The position numbers and the translations under genes were made by a program. The notes under the pieces are model-generated. The model saw nothing but the letters and a program-made list of their open reading frames with translations. It made no database searches and was not told the DNA's origin. This document shows, piece after piece, positions 43,895 through 52,306 of a stretch of 64,000 nt of DNA. The stretch spans positions 1 to 64,000 of the forward strand of contig NZ_BBQT01000011.1 in NCBI RefSeq assembly GCF_001570625.1, read 5' to 3'. The DNA is from Syntrophomonas wolfei subsp. methylbutyratica. Lineage in GTDB: Bacteria > Bacillota > Syntrophomonadia > Syntrophomonadales > Syntrophomonadaceae. How positions within the stretch are numbered: the first letter of the stretch is position 1; the number at the start of each line of letters is the position of its first letter.

Positions 43895-44820
43895 TACTGA
43901 ACCACCCCTTTCGTAAGCTGCATGAATATGTTCTCCAGATTGCTCTGGGACTCGGCAAAGGATACCAGGGGAATACCGGCCTGAACCAAATGGGTCAGGA
44001 TGCGGTTCATTTCCTTCTCATCTCCATTAAACGGTAATTCCAGCATCTGCTCATCCAGTTTGATGGCGGAATATCCTAATTCGTTATTTATAAGCAACAG
44101 GGCCTCGTCTATCTGGCTCAGAACCCGGATTTCAATAGCCTGGGCGGACTGGCTGCGATGCATGATTTCATCGACACTGCCGCAGGCTACCATTTTCCCG
44201 GCTTCTATAATACCCAGATGGGTACAGAGCTCGGTTAATTCAGATAATATATGGGAACTTATAATTATGGTTTTGCCCATGTTTTTCAGTTCCTTAAGGA
44301 TTTCCCGCACTTCCACCCGCGCCCGCGGGTCCAGGCCGGAGGCGGGTTCATCCAAAATGAGCAGAGCCGGGTCGTGAACCAGGCAGCGGGCCAGGCACAG
44401 GCGCTGTTTCATGCCCCGTGACAGCGAATCCACATAAGCCTCCCTTTTATGCTCCAGATCCATCAGCTCCAGCAAATCGGAGATGATTTTTTCTCTCTGC
44501 CGGGTGGGAATCCGGTAACTGGCACTGTAGAAATCGAGGTATTCGTCTACTTTCAGGTCATCATAAACCCCGAAGAAGTCGGGCATATAGCCTACCAGCT
44601 GGCGGATACGGCGAGGGTTTTGGCTCACATCTTCCCCCGCTATCCAGGCCTTGCCCGAGCTGGGGCGCAGCAGAGTAGCCAGTATCTTCATGGTTGTGGT
44701 CTTTCCGGCGCCATTGGGTCCCACAAAACCAAATATCGCTCCTTCTTCCACATTAAATGAAAGCCGGTCAACCGCCAGGAACTTGCCATAACTTTTGGAT
44801 AGTTCTTCTACTTGCAGCAT
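43894..44820 (-). CDS. ABC-2 type transporter ATPase
   Basis: A 308-residue ATPase: Walker A GPNGAGKTTTM, YMPDFFGVYDDLKVDEYL, signature LSRGMKQR (R in place of the usual G), Walker B LLILDEPASGLDPRAR, H-loop IIISSHILSE. The C-terminal 85 residues are the extension usual in drug/lipid exporters of this class. It should drive the permease encoded next. Confidence 0.93.
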   Translation of the reverse strand: MLQVEELSKSYGKFLAVDRLSFNVEEGAIFGFVGPNGAGKTTTMKILATLLRPSSGKAWIAGEDVSQNPRRIRQLVGYMPDFFGVYDDLKVDEYLDFYSASYRIPTRQREKIISDLLELMDLEHKREAYVDSLSRGMKQRLCLARCLVHDPALLILDEPASGLDPRARVEVREILKELKNMGKTIIISSHILSELTELCTHLGIIEAGKMVACGSVDEIMHRSQSAQAIEIRVLSQIDEALLLINNELGYSAIKLDEQMLELPFNGDEKEMNRILTHLVQAGIPLVSFAESQSNLENIFMQLTKGVVQ

Positions 44821-44821
44821 G

Positions 44822-47281
44822 CTATTCCCCTCCTTCCATATTGTTGCCCCCCGGAGCTGCCGGGACCGCCTGCGGGGAAAGATATTCTCCCTCCAGACTC
44901 AGGGTAACACCGGAAATATTTATATAGCCGGGACCTTTATCCCCGCTGCCGACTTTTACCTGCAGCGAGCCTTTTTCCGAAACATAAGGCTTCCAATCCG
45001 CCAGGAGCATTCCGCCCGGCTGGTAGCTTAAATCCTCCCACCGGCCTTTATGGAAATTGTATACCATCAGCTTCATAAGGTAAGCCCGCCGGTAATCGTT
45101 GGAGCCTACATATAGTTTGAACTCATCTATCTTTACTTCTTCCCGGGAAAAGGGCAGATCCAGCTCGAACTCCAGAAATCCCCCTTCACATCCAATTCCC
45201 CAGGGATCCTGGTTGAAATTGCGCCCGTCAGTAGCGGTAAAACGCCCGTTAATTATCCCGGGAGGGATGGACAGAGCTTTTTCGCTAGCCAGCTTTAGTT
45301 CCAGGGGAGCAAGGTAGATACTGTTGTAGTTGACCTTCCCCCGGTTTTCCGGGACAAATACCTGAGAAGCAGCTGCTTTGGAAAAACCTATGAACATTAT
45401 AGCATCATCTAAGATTTGGCCATTGCGTGATGCATTCTCCAAAATCTGGCTTGACCACTGTCTTTCCCAGTTGGCCTCTTCTTGATAACCTCGGGGCCGG
45501 TATACCGGGTAGCGTTCAAAAACCCGGTAAAAAGCCGGTCCCCGGTTGGGGCTGAAACGCGGGGCAAATTCCACCTCCACGCTCTGGCCGGGAAGTATTT
45601 TGGAAATACGCTGGTAGCCGTAGCGGTTGAGGACGATACAGTTGGACAGAGTCCGGTCTGATTTATTCTTTACGATCCCCTTTATCTTACCCCGGCTGGT
45701 TTCCAGCTGGGCTTCGATTCGCCCGGCCTGCTCTATATTTTCGTCCAGGGCTATACAGCGCATGGACCAGCGGCTGGCATCATCAAAGCTGACCCGGGTT
45801 CTCTCGTCCTGGCTGACAGTGGCCAAAAGCGGAAATTGGCTGGAGTTATTCCCCCCCATTACACTAACCGTCCTGCGCATCATATGACCCATGTCCCCGC
45901 CGATTACATCTACTACCTGCTGGCCTTGCAATTCAAAGGAAAACTCTTTCCGGGTAGGGGCAAAAACTCCGGCATAGGTACTGGCCTCCGCCCGGTCCAA
46001 ATCCGGCTGAAGTTTAACCAGGGTAATAACATTGGTAAACACATCCCGGCCTTTGGCTTTAAAAGCCCCCAGGTAAGTCATGCTGAATAGCAGCACCGCC
46101 AGAGCAGGTATCAAGGCCCAGGCCCAATCCCGGCGGTCGTATTTTTTGAGGAAAAGGTAAATTCCCGGCCCCAGGAGAACGATATATGCCAGCAAGACCA
46201 GGGCCAGCCAACCGGCGGAAGGCAGATCGGAGGCCGGAAAGTTCCGTAAAATCCAGCCCATGTCCTGGACGCTGCTGACATATCTGCCGCTGCTTCCGGC
46301 CATCTGATGCGGGTTAATGCGCAAAATGAGATTGCTCCAGAAAGCGTTATTTCCCGTCCAGTTGCCAAAGGGTTGCAAGGCCAGGTCATAAGCCAGATAA
46401 AGAATATTTCCCCGACCCAGTTTATCCTCAACCACCACCGGAATCTCCCCGGAGCTTAACAAAACTTTACCCGAGCGGAGTTGGCCCTCGCTGATAATAA
46501 AAGGCTTCTTCACCTCCAGCCTTTCACCGGCCAGTTTTTCCATACCGCTCAAAGCGGAAAGCTGGCGAGTGCCGGAAATACCCACCGGCCAGAGAGTTCC
46601 CGGCAAATCGAAAAAGGTCTTCTTCCAGTTGGGTCCCCCGCCCAGAACCAGCATTCCCCCTCTTTGCACCCAGTCTTCCATAGCTTTCAATTGCCCCTTG
46701 CTCAGGCTGGAACTGGAGAAGTCGTTTAAGGCCAGAATATCCAGGTTATCCAGGAGCAGGCTTTTTTCCGGTATATCTTTGGCTTCCAGGTGGGTTACGC
46801 TTATTCTCTGCCCGGCAGCAGGAAACTTGATCCCTCCCAGGTAATCCAAAGTGCTCGGCCCGGAAGCCAAAACGCCTACCAGCATCTCCTGCGGCTGCAT
46901 AATCGTAACCCGGCTTTTGCATTTGGCCATCTCCTGATCCCCGGCCATCAATTTAATCTCATAATTAGTGGCTGAATTGGACGGGATAAACATGCTTACC
47001 CTCTTCTTGCTCCCGGTTGGAAGTACGACCTCTTTTTGCTGTTGAATTCGGAGTTCATTATTATTGGTGTCAAACACCAGTCGTCCCCGGATTTCCGGTC
47101 CCGGGTTAACCAGGGTTACCTGCAAGGGAAAAGCCTGACCCCAGCGGGCAAAGCCCTTGAATCCGGCTTCTGCCGTCATCTCCACCTGTCCAGCCGCTTC
47201 TGCCGTTGCGGGCGGCAGGCTGCCCAGGAGAAGAAACAGGCCCAGCAATATAGAAAACGATAATTGCATCATCTTTTTCAT
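44822..47281 (-). CDS. Large exported membrane-anchored protein, GATase-like
   Basis: An 819-residue protein with a signal peptide (SILLGLFLLLGSLPPATAEA), a beta-rich domain (FPLQVTLVNPGPEIRGRLVF), a Rossmann/GATase-like region (QLKAMEDWVQRGGMLVLGGG), two helices at about 355-400 (GWLALVLLAYIVLLGPGIYL; ALIPALAVLLFSMTYLG), and a long beta-rich C-terminal domain. It overlaps the gene upstream by the four bases ATGA. It resembles the auxiliary proteins encoded with ABC-2 transporters and MoxR clusters. No enzyme motif is evident; a scaffold role at the membrane surface is a guess. Confidence 0.7.
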   Translation of the reverse strand: MKKMMQLSFSILLGLFLLLGSLPPATAEAAGQVEMTAEAGFKGFARWGQAFPLQVTLVNPGPEIRGRLVFDTNNNELRIQQQKEVVLPTGSKKRVSMFIPSNSATNYEIKLMAGDQEMAKCKSRVTIMQPQEMLVGVLASGPSTLDYLGGIKFPAAGQRISVTHLEAKDIPEKSLLLDNLDILALNDFSSSSLSKGQLKAMEDWVQRGGMLVLGGGPNWKKTFFDLPGTLWPVGISGTRQLSALSGMEKLAGERLEVKKPFIISEGQLRSGKVLLSSGEIPVVVEDKLGRGNILYLAYDLALQPFGNWTGNNAFWSNLILRINPHQMAGSSGRYVSSVQDMGWILRNFPASDLPSAGWLALVLLAYIVLLGPGIYLFLKKYDRRDWAWALIPALAVLLFSMTYLGAFKAKGRDVFTNVITLVKLQPDLDRAEASTYAGVFAPTRKEFSFELQGQQVVDVIGGDMGHMMRRTVSVMGGNNSSQFPLLATVSQDERTRVSFDDASRWSMRCIALDENIEQAGRIEAQLETSRGKIKGIVKNKSDRTLSNCIVLNRYGYQRISKILPGQSVEVEFAPRFSPNRGPAFYRVFERYPVYRPRGYQEEANWERQWSSQILENASRNGQILDDAIMFIGFSKAAASQVFVPENRGKVNYNSIYLAPLELKLASEKALSIPPGIINGRFTATDGRNFNQDPWGIGCEGGFLEFELDLPFSREEVKIDEFKLYVGSNDYRRAYLMKLMVYNFHKGRWEDLSYQPGGMLLADWKPYVSEKGSLQVKVGSGDKGPGYINISGVTLSLEGEYLSPQAVPAAPGGNNMEGGE

Positions 47282-48468
47282 GGCTTAACCCTCCCTACTG
47301 GAGCCGGAGCGGCCGGAGCATCCGGAACCGCTGTAGTCCCCTGTTTAACTCCCGTTGTCGCTTTACTGGCCGCAGCCTTTTTTCCTGCTACCTTCTGCTG
47401 GTCTTCATCCAGCTGGTAGCGCAAGTTGATGGATTTTTGCAGTATGGGGGAGAGCTCATCCTCATCCAAAACGATAAACCCAACCTGCAGTTCCTGACTT
47501 TTATCTTTTCCCAGGTAGAGGGCTTCCACTTCCGAAGCCGCAACCTTACCCGGCGCTTCCTTGACCTGGAAAGCCCGCAACAGTTTATTGCTGTCTTTCA
47601 TTTCTATAAATATTACCGGTACTCCGCCTTCAGCCAATTCCTTAAGCTTTTTAAGCGTTTGGCCCTGCAATGCTTCCTGTTGCTGGTCGGCAAATACCCA
47701 CACGGCATCCATACTGCCGGCCGGCAAGGAGCCTGCGCCTATATCCTTGGCACTCATATTCCACCATTCCATAGGACTGTTGGTATATTGCTGGTAGTAC
47801 TTCTCATCATTGGAGACAAAAGCCACCTTAAATCCATAAGAAGGCTCCATCTCTTCGCCCTGAGCATTAAAAAAGAAAGGAGAAATATCCTGATTCTTGC
47901 CGGGAACAGCCGCTAAAAATATGCGGTCTTTTGCCTCGCACTCCACTATTTTCCCATCCCCTGTTTCCAAGCGCACTTTGGCCACCTGCGGGTTCTTGCA
48001 ATAGCCGTAAAAAATACCGTCGGCATCCAGGCCGCAATCAACCGGGCTGGCCGACAAGTAATTGGTTTCAAACTCCATGCCTTTTTCCAGGGAGAGACGT
48101 CCCAGTTTCTTTTCCACCTGGCGCAATCCCAATATGTATCCATTTCCGCCTCCGTATTCATAGATCATCCGGTCCATATTGGCCCCTTTTAGCCCATATT
48201 CCAGCTTAAACAGCAGATAGCTCTTGCTGCCAAGCTCTCTGATATCCAATACCTGCACCCATTTCATTTCTTTCTCCATATCCGGCCTCATACCCAGCGA
48301 GTTGTTTTTTAAAAGCTTCGGGCCCTCTTTCTGCAGGATCTTTTCCGCTTCCTGCTTAATCCGGCTATGGTCGGTACCGGGTGAGAAATAGTAATAGTGG
48401 TCAAATGCCAGCCAGGCAATGAGCAAGAGTACTATCCCCCCCAAAGCGATTCCAAGCCTCTTCTTCAC
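47278..48468 (-). CDS. Membrane-anchored protein of unknown function, first gene of the envelope cluster
   Basis: A 396-residue protein with an N-terminal anchor (LGIALGGIVLLLIAWLAF), a mixed domain with a DCGLDADGIFYGYCKNPQ stretch that may hold a disulfide, a Rossmann-like region (DAVWVFADQQQEALQG ... GGVPVIFIEM), and an Ala/Thr/Pro-rich tail. I do not recognise a family. Overlap by ATGA with the next gene shows translational coupling. Probably exposed outside the membrane. Confidence 0.65.
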   Translation of the reverse strand: MKKRLGIALGGIVLLLIAWLAFDHYYYFSPGTDHSRIKQEAEKILQKEGPKLLKNNSLGMRPDMEKEMKWVQVLDIRELGSKSYLLFKLEYGLKGANMDRMIYEYGGGNGYILGLRQVEKKLGRLSLEKGMEFETNYLSASPVDCGLDADGIFYGYCKNPQVAKVRLETGDGKIVECEAKDRIFLAAVPGKNQDISPFFFNAQGEEMEPSYGFKVAFVSNDEKYYQQYTNSPMEWWNMSAKDIGAGSLPAGSMDAVWVFADQQQEALQGQTLKKLKELAEGGVPVIFIEMKDSNKLLRAFQVKEAPGKVAASEVEALYLGKDKSQELQVGFIVLDEDELSPILQKSINLRYQLDEDQQKVAGKKAAASKATTGVKQGTTAVPDAPAAPAPVGRVKP

Positions 48469-48593
48469 CTCTTAACCCCCATTCATCTTATTCCGTTCCG
48501 ATAGATTCCGCCAAACTGGCAGAACCCCATCATATATTCATTACTCATTACTGCCCTATTTCCTTTCACCTGCCAAGAAACGTTTTAGAAAAC

Positions 48594-48648
48594 AACGACT
48601 ATTTTCCCGTACTCTTGAGATTACATGAGTACTGAAAAATAGCCGTTT
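48594..48648 (-). terminator. Terminator after HigBA
   Basis: AACGACTATTTTC and GAAAAATAGCCGTT enclose an inner GTACTC/GAGTAC stem; read on the minus strand a T-rich stretch follows. It separates the toxin-antitoxin unit from the envelope cluster. Confidence 0.55.
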
Positions 48649-48680
48649 CCCCATCAAGCTTTTGGTAAAAATATGGGATT

Positions 48681-49004
48681 TTAATGCATACTATATTTTT
48701 TTGCTCTATTCTGTGCAGACCGATGAGGCTTAATATCCATAAACTCTTTACGCTTTTTAAGTATCTCCTCTTCTAAATCAAAGTCATTTTGTAACCCTAA
48801 CCACAGTTGAGGAGATGTTTTAAAGTATTTCCCAAGTCTAATAGCGGTATCAGGACTAATTCTTCTTTTTCCCCTTATAATCTCAGATATCCTGGTTTGA
48901 TCAACTTTAATCTCTTTAGCAAGGGCGTAAGGAGTTATTCCTAATGGCTTTAAAAACTCTTCGTTTAATACTTCTCCAGGATGAATATTCTTAATCCTGC
49001 TCAT
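48681..49004 (-). CDS. higA: HigA/VapI-type antitoxin
   Basis: A 107-residue XRE-family antitoxin. PGEVLNEEFLKPLGITPYAL, then KEIKVDQTRISEIIRGKRRI is the helix-turn-helix of the HigA group, followed by SPDTAIRLGKYFKTSPQLWL. It lies 12 bases after the toxin gene, in the toxin-first order usual for HigBA. It should neutralise the toxin and repress the operon. Confidence 0.93.
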   Translation of the reverse strand: MSRIKNIHPGEVLNEEFLKPLGITPYALAKEIKVDQTRISEIIRGKRRISPDTAIRLGKYFKTSPQLWLGLQNDFDLEEEILKKRKEFMDIKPHRSAQNRAKKYSMH

Positions 49005-49016
49005 TTATAACCCTCC

Positions 49017-49298
49017 TCAGTGGTAGTCAACAATCTCAACATCCGCACAATTTCCATTATTCCACATGAAACAAATTCTCCATTGGTCATTTATCATTAT
49101 GCTATATTGCCCTTGTCTATCAGCAGTTAATTGTTCTAAATGATTACCTGGTGGTGACCGCAAGTCATTTAATGACACAGCGTTGTTCATATACCTGAGT
49201 TTTCTTCTGGCTATCTCTTGGATTTCATGCGGTAAGCTCTTAGAAAACCTACCACCAAATATTCTCTTTGTTTCTTTGCATTTAAAGCTAGTAATCAT
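49017..49298 (-). CDS. higB: HigB toxin (RelE superfamily mRNA interferase)
   Basis: A 93-residue RelE-fold toxin: MITSFKCKETKRIFGG, RKLRYMNNAVSLNDLRSPPG, GQYSIMINDQWRICFMW ending DVEIVDYH, with the basic and aromatic residues of HigB. ATG 49298 gives the normal HigB length and N-terminus; a TTG at 49346 would add 16 residues lying in the promoter. No ribosome site precedes the ATG, which coincides with the predicted transcription start, so the message may be leaderless. Confidence 0.92.
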   Translation of the reverse strand: MITSFKCKETKRIFGGRFSKSLPHEIQEIARRKLRYMNNAVSLNDLRSPPGNHLEQLTADRQGQYSIMINDQWRICFMWNNGNCADVEIVDYH

Positions 49299-49333
49299 AC
49301 TTATATAGTATTGGATGGCATTACTATTGTCAA
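49298..49333 (-). promoter_or_regulatory. HigBA promoter, leaderless
   Basis: Minus strand TTGACA (49333-49328), 17 bases, TACTAT (49310-49305). Position +1 would be 49298, the A of the higB ATG. Confidence 0.65.
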
Positions 49334-49396
49334 ATGCTACTATCAAACTTACTCGGGACTTTCACCCATTAGACTGCACCAATGCCGGGCGCACAA

Positions 49397-49430
49397 CCAA
49401 AAAGCCTTTCTAAAAAGAAAGGCTTTTTGG
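49397..49430. terminator. Bidirectional terminator upstream of HigBA
   Basis: CCAAAAAGCCTTTC-TAAAAA-GAAAGGCTTTTTGG, 14 perfect pairs with U-rich arms on both strands. It insulates the HigBA promoter from transcription arriving along the minus strand. Confidence 0.85.
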
Positions 49431-49501
49431 CTTGAACATAAACCCTGTATCTCTTGGGAGAGTGGATACCAAAATTAATGATTATGTATTGTATTATTAA
49501 T

Positions 49502-49600
49502 AAAAAAACCAATATCTTTATGAAGCTGGCATAACCGCCCAATTCACAAAAATATTGGTTCTTCGGAGCCTCTCCCGACAGGTTCTCCACAATCCACCAA
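49502..49600 (-). promoter_or_regulatory. Structured terminator-linked element, copy A
   Basis: Minus strand: GGTGGATTGTGGAGAACCTG then GGGAGAGGCTCC, then an 18-pair hairpin (AACCAATATTTTTGTGAA with TTCATAAAGATATTGGTT, two G-U pairs) and TTTTTTT. The part before the hairpin matches copies B and C, and GGAG/CTCC can pair as GAAG/CTTC does in copy C. It points toward HigBA, but the terminator at 49397 intervenes. Confidence 0.55.
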
Positions 49601-49747
49601 ACTATTAAATTTTTAAATTTTAGCCCACACTAAAATAAACATCAAAAATTTCTGTATTATTTAGTATATATAGTCACTAGATTTTTGTCAATTATTTTCT
49701 TAAAAGTTCTTGCTCCATTACGATTAATCCTTTATTATATTTATAAT
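49601..49747. other. AT-rich accessory intergenic DNA
   Basis: No gene visible. The AT-rich stretch lies between divergent copies A and B of the structured element and should carry their promoters, outward in both directions. Confidence 0.35.
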
Positions 49748-49844
49748 GGAGGAGCGTTGAAAAACCCCTACGGGTGGCTCTGCGAAAAACCAGTATTTTA
49801 AGCGGGTTACTAATGGAACTATCGCAAGAATACTGGTATTTTTT
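49748..49844 (+). promoter_or_regulatory. Structured terminator-linked element, copy B
   Basis: GGAGGAGCGTTGAAAAACCC, CTACGGGTGGCTC, then a hairpin with arms ACCAGTATT/AATACTGGT and TTTTTT. Most divergent of the three in the first stem; the central ACC...GGGTGGCT core and hairpin arms match copy C. The DUF2294 gene follows about 250 bases downstream in the same direction. Confidence 0.55.
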
Positions 49845-49950
49845 ATTATTCTCCAATATAAAGTGAGGGTTGAGACGGTATACGCGGATGTCTTTTAATT
49901 GGCGAACTTTTGTCAGCCATGCTAATGCTATAACGAGGTGAAATATATCC

Positions 49951-50007
49951 CCCACCTCGTTGCAGCGGTGTGTTCAAACTGCCCCGCAGTTTCTTCCGAT
50001 GCTTTAA
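49951..50007 (-). repeat. Interspersed hairpin repeat, copy 3
   Basis: On the minus strand it reads AAGCATCGGAAGAAACTGCG, GGGCAGTTTGAACACACC and GCTGCAACGAGGTGGGG. Two changes in the hairpin arms relative to copies 1 and 2. It lies between element B and the DUF2294 gene. Confidence 0.75.
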
Positions 50008-50094
50008 AGACAAGATTATAGATTAATCGGACGAACAAACAAAATAGTATTTGCTACTTATCGCAATAGGAGCATTTTTATAGGAGTGAATAAT

Positions 50095-50520
50095 ATGCCA
50101 TTTGCACCTGATAAGAATGGGCAGTCCCATAATGCGATTAATATCGATGCTCAGCATAAATTGGATGAACGCCAGCGTAAAAAACTACAGCACGAATTCA
50201 AGATTTATATGGAGCAGTATTTTAAAGAAAAACTGGGCAAGGGCGTTGATTACACCAAGATTATTATCTGGGAAGACATGGTCATTGTCAGGGGAGAAAG
50301 GTTTCTTACCGAACCGGAGCAATTTATAGTTAAAACTGCAGCAGGCAAAGAAGTGGTCAGAGCAGCCCGTATGCAAGTAGCCCGGCAACATTCCATTGAT
50401 AATGTTCCCCATTTTGAAGAAAAATTGCAAGCCAGGGTTATTCATCAAACCTATGATATTGAACCGGAGAATGATTTTTGGATACATGTTATGGTCTATG
50501 ACCGCATTTTGACCAAATAG
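50095..50520 (+). CDS. DUF2294 family protein
   Basis: A 141-residue protein of the DUF2294 type: a short helical lead, KEKLGKGVDYTKIIIWEDMV, RGERFLTEPEQFIVKTAAGK, RAARMQVARQH and a final beta strand FWIHVMVYDRIL. The family has no firm function known to me. ATG 50095 is eight bases after GGAG; GTG 50086 overlaps that site. It stands between two copies of a structured terminator element (B upstream, C downstream), which hints at shared regulation with the dehydrogenase gene that follows. Confidence 0.78.
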   Translation: MPFAPDKNGQSHNAINIDAQHKLDERQRKKLQHEFKIYMEQYFKEKLGKGVDYTKIIIWEDMVIVRGERFLTEPEQFIVKTAAGKEVVRAARMQVARQHSIDNVPHFEEKLQARVIHQTYDIEPENDFWIHVMVYDRILTK

Positions 50521-50544
50521 CAAATTTATATAATTACATACTCT

Positions 50545-50636
50545 GGTGGATTACGAAGAAACCGTAAGGGTGGCTTCAAAACAGACCAGTATTCTTATGA
50601 ATTGTCTTAATGGATCGTAAGGATAGTGGTCTTTTT
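50545..50636 (+). promoter_or_regulatory. Structured terminator-linked element, copy C
   Basis: GGTGGATTACGAAGAAACCG, TAAGGGTGGCTTC, then an 18-base hairpin arm AGACCAGTATTCTTATGA pairing with TCGTAAGGATAGTGGTCT (one mismatch, two G-U) and TTTTT. The dehydrogenase gene starts 149 bases after it. Between them AGAGGTG precedes a 12-codon frame (ATGTGCAACTAC...), perhaps a leader peptide. Confidence 0.55.
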
Positions 50637-50784
50637 GTTTTCGAGCAAACCAATAGAAAGAGGTGATGTGCAACTACTTCCATGTAATATCGAAAGTATC
50701 GTAATGATTTCAAAATCGGAGGTTGAAAGTCAGAAAGGGATTTTTTCATGACATTTTGTACCTCAAGAAAGGAATGGTTAAAAA

Positions 50785-51843
50785 ATGGCAGATACCATGA
50801 AAGCATTGGTTTACCGTGGACCCGAAAAGATAGGCCTGGAAGATGTTCCTATGCCCAAGATTATTGAACCCGATGATGCCATAGTTAAAGTAACCACCTC
50901 CACCATTTGCGGAACCGACATTCATATCTGGCATGGCGGAATGCCAGAAGTCGAACCAGGCAGAATAATCGGTCACGAATTTGTTGGAGAAGTTGTGGAA
51001 GTAGGTCCGGCAGTCCGGAACAACAAAGTTGGAGACAAAGTTGCCGTTTCCTGTGTAACTCAATGCGGCGAATGCTTTTATTGTGTAAGGGGAGTATATT
51101 CCCATTGCACCACCGGCAGTTGGATATTTGGTTACATGATAGACGGATGTCAGGCCGAATACGTAAGAGTCCCTCACGCCAACCTGGGAATGTTTACCAT
51201 CCCGGATGGGCTCACTGAAGAAGATGTGCTATTCGTAGGAGACATTTTGTCTACTGGATACTTTGGTTCTGAGCAAGGCCGCATAGAGCCCGGTGATACG
51301 GTTGCGGTTATGGGCGGCGGACCGGTTGGAATGTGTGCAATGACTACCGCCAGACTATGGGGGCCTGCCGAAATTATTGCTGTTGACATCAACCAGGAAC
51401 GTCTGGATTTCGCTGTGAAGAATGGTATTGCCGATGTAGGAATCAATCCCCAGAAGGTCGGTAATGTTGGCGATGCCATTAGAGAAAGGACCGGCGGGCG
51501 TGGAGCCGATGTCACCATTGAAGCTAATGGATTTAAACCCACCTTTGATATGGCAGTAGACAGCGTCAGACCAGGCGGCACTGTTTCCCTGATCGGAGTT
51601 TTCGAAAAACCTCAGGAACTGGCTATGAATACCTTGTGGATTAAGAATATTCGCATAAGCATGGGGCTGGTAAACGCCAACCGGATTCCAGAATTAATCA
51701 AATTGATTCAAAAAGGGAAAATTGACACCAATTTCTTGATTACCCATCGTGCCCCCTTAAATGATATCCTTAAAGGATACGATATCTTTGGTGGCAAGAA
51801 AGACGGTTGCCTCAAGTGGGTTGTTACCCCTTATAAAAAATAG
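50785..51843 (+). CDS. Zinc-dependent medium-chain alcohol dehydrogenase
   Basis: A 352-residue MDR-superfamily dehydrogenase. Catalytic zinc ligands fit Cys in TICGTDIHIWHG, His-Glu in IIGHEFVGEV, and Asp in FVGDILSTGYFG, as in secondary alcohol dehydrogenases; the structural zinc loop CGECFYCVRGVYSHC is complete. The nucleotide fold shows VAVMGGGPVGMCA and IIAVDINQERLDFA; the Asp after the second strand favours NAD+. ATG 50785 follows AAAGGAATGG. Substrate could be a short secondary alcohol, a threonine-like alcohol or an aldehyde. It stands alone behind element C. Confidence 0.92.
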   Translation: MADTMKALVYRGPEKIGLEDVPMPKIIEPDDAIVKVTTSTICGTDIHIWHGGMPEVEPGRIIGHEFVGEVVEVGPAVRNNKVGDKVAVSCVTQCGECFYCVRGVYSHCTTGSWIFGYMIDGCQAEYVRVPHANLGMFTIPDGLTEEDVLFVGDILSTGYFGSEQGRIEPGDTVAVMGGGPVGMCAMTTARLWGPAEIIAVDINQERLDFAVKNGIADVGINPQKVGNVGDAIRERTGGRGADVTIEANGFKPTFDMAVDSVRPGGTVSLIGVFEKPQELAMNTLWIKNIRISMGLVNANRIPELIKLIQKGKIDTNFLITHRAPLNDILKGYDIFGGKKDGCLKWVVTPYKK

Positions 51844-51914
51844 AAGCAGAGAATAATCATATCTTATCTATAAATTCATATTGTCTTTATCAAAACATTC
51901 TCATAAACAGCTTT

Positions 51915-51952
51915 ACCGCCCGCTTTTTCCCAAAGCGCGGCGGTTCTTTTTT
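51915..51952 (+). terminator. Terminator after the alcohol dehydrogenase gene
   Basis: ACCGCCCGC pairs with GCGCGGCGGT (one bulge), followed by TCTTTTTT. Confidence 0.75.
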
Positions 51953-52090
51953 AAGTAACCCTTGCTAAGAATTTTTTTGCGAAAGCATATTTATGCCATT
52001 ATTCCCCACCAAAACATCAATTTTAGTAAATTCAAGTCAATTGTTTTAAATAATTTTATATAATATAATATTTCCCTAGGAGGGTAAGAC

Positions 52091-52273
52091 ATGAAACCAA
52101 AAGAACTAATGAAAATCCTGGCTGAAGACGGTTGGGCGATAGTCAGGAAACAAGGTTCACATTATATACATAAACACCCAACAAAGCCTGGAACCATACC
52201 AGTAGCCCTCCACAATAAGGATATGGCACCGGGAACCCTAAATAAAATCCTTAAAGCAGCTGGACTGAAGTAA
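52091..52273 (+). CDS. hicA: HicA toxin
   Basis: A 60-residue HicA mRNA interferase with a double-stranded-RNA-binding fold: KELMKILAEDGWAIVRKQGS, the catalytic His in GSHYIHKHP, and GTLNKILKAAGL. ATG follows CTAGGAGGG. The antitoxin gene follows 33 bases later, toxin-first order as usual for HicAB. Confidence 0.93.
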   Translation: MKPKELMKILAEDGWAIVRKQGSHYIHKHPTKPGTIPVALHNKDMAPGTLNKILKAAGLK

Positions 52274-52306
52274 TCCCCCATCTTCAAGAGAAAGGAGTAA
52301 AGCAAT

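Noticed and set aside
49369-49590. 73-codon minus-strand frame between element A and HigBA
   Set aside because: It is made of the hairpin of element A and of the terminator at 49397-49430, so it is not a protein gene.
49692-49955. 87-codon minus-strand frame that faintly resembles a transposase end
   Set aside because: It runs antisense through structured element B, has no ribosome site, and no catalytic motif is visible.
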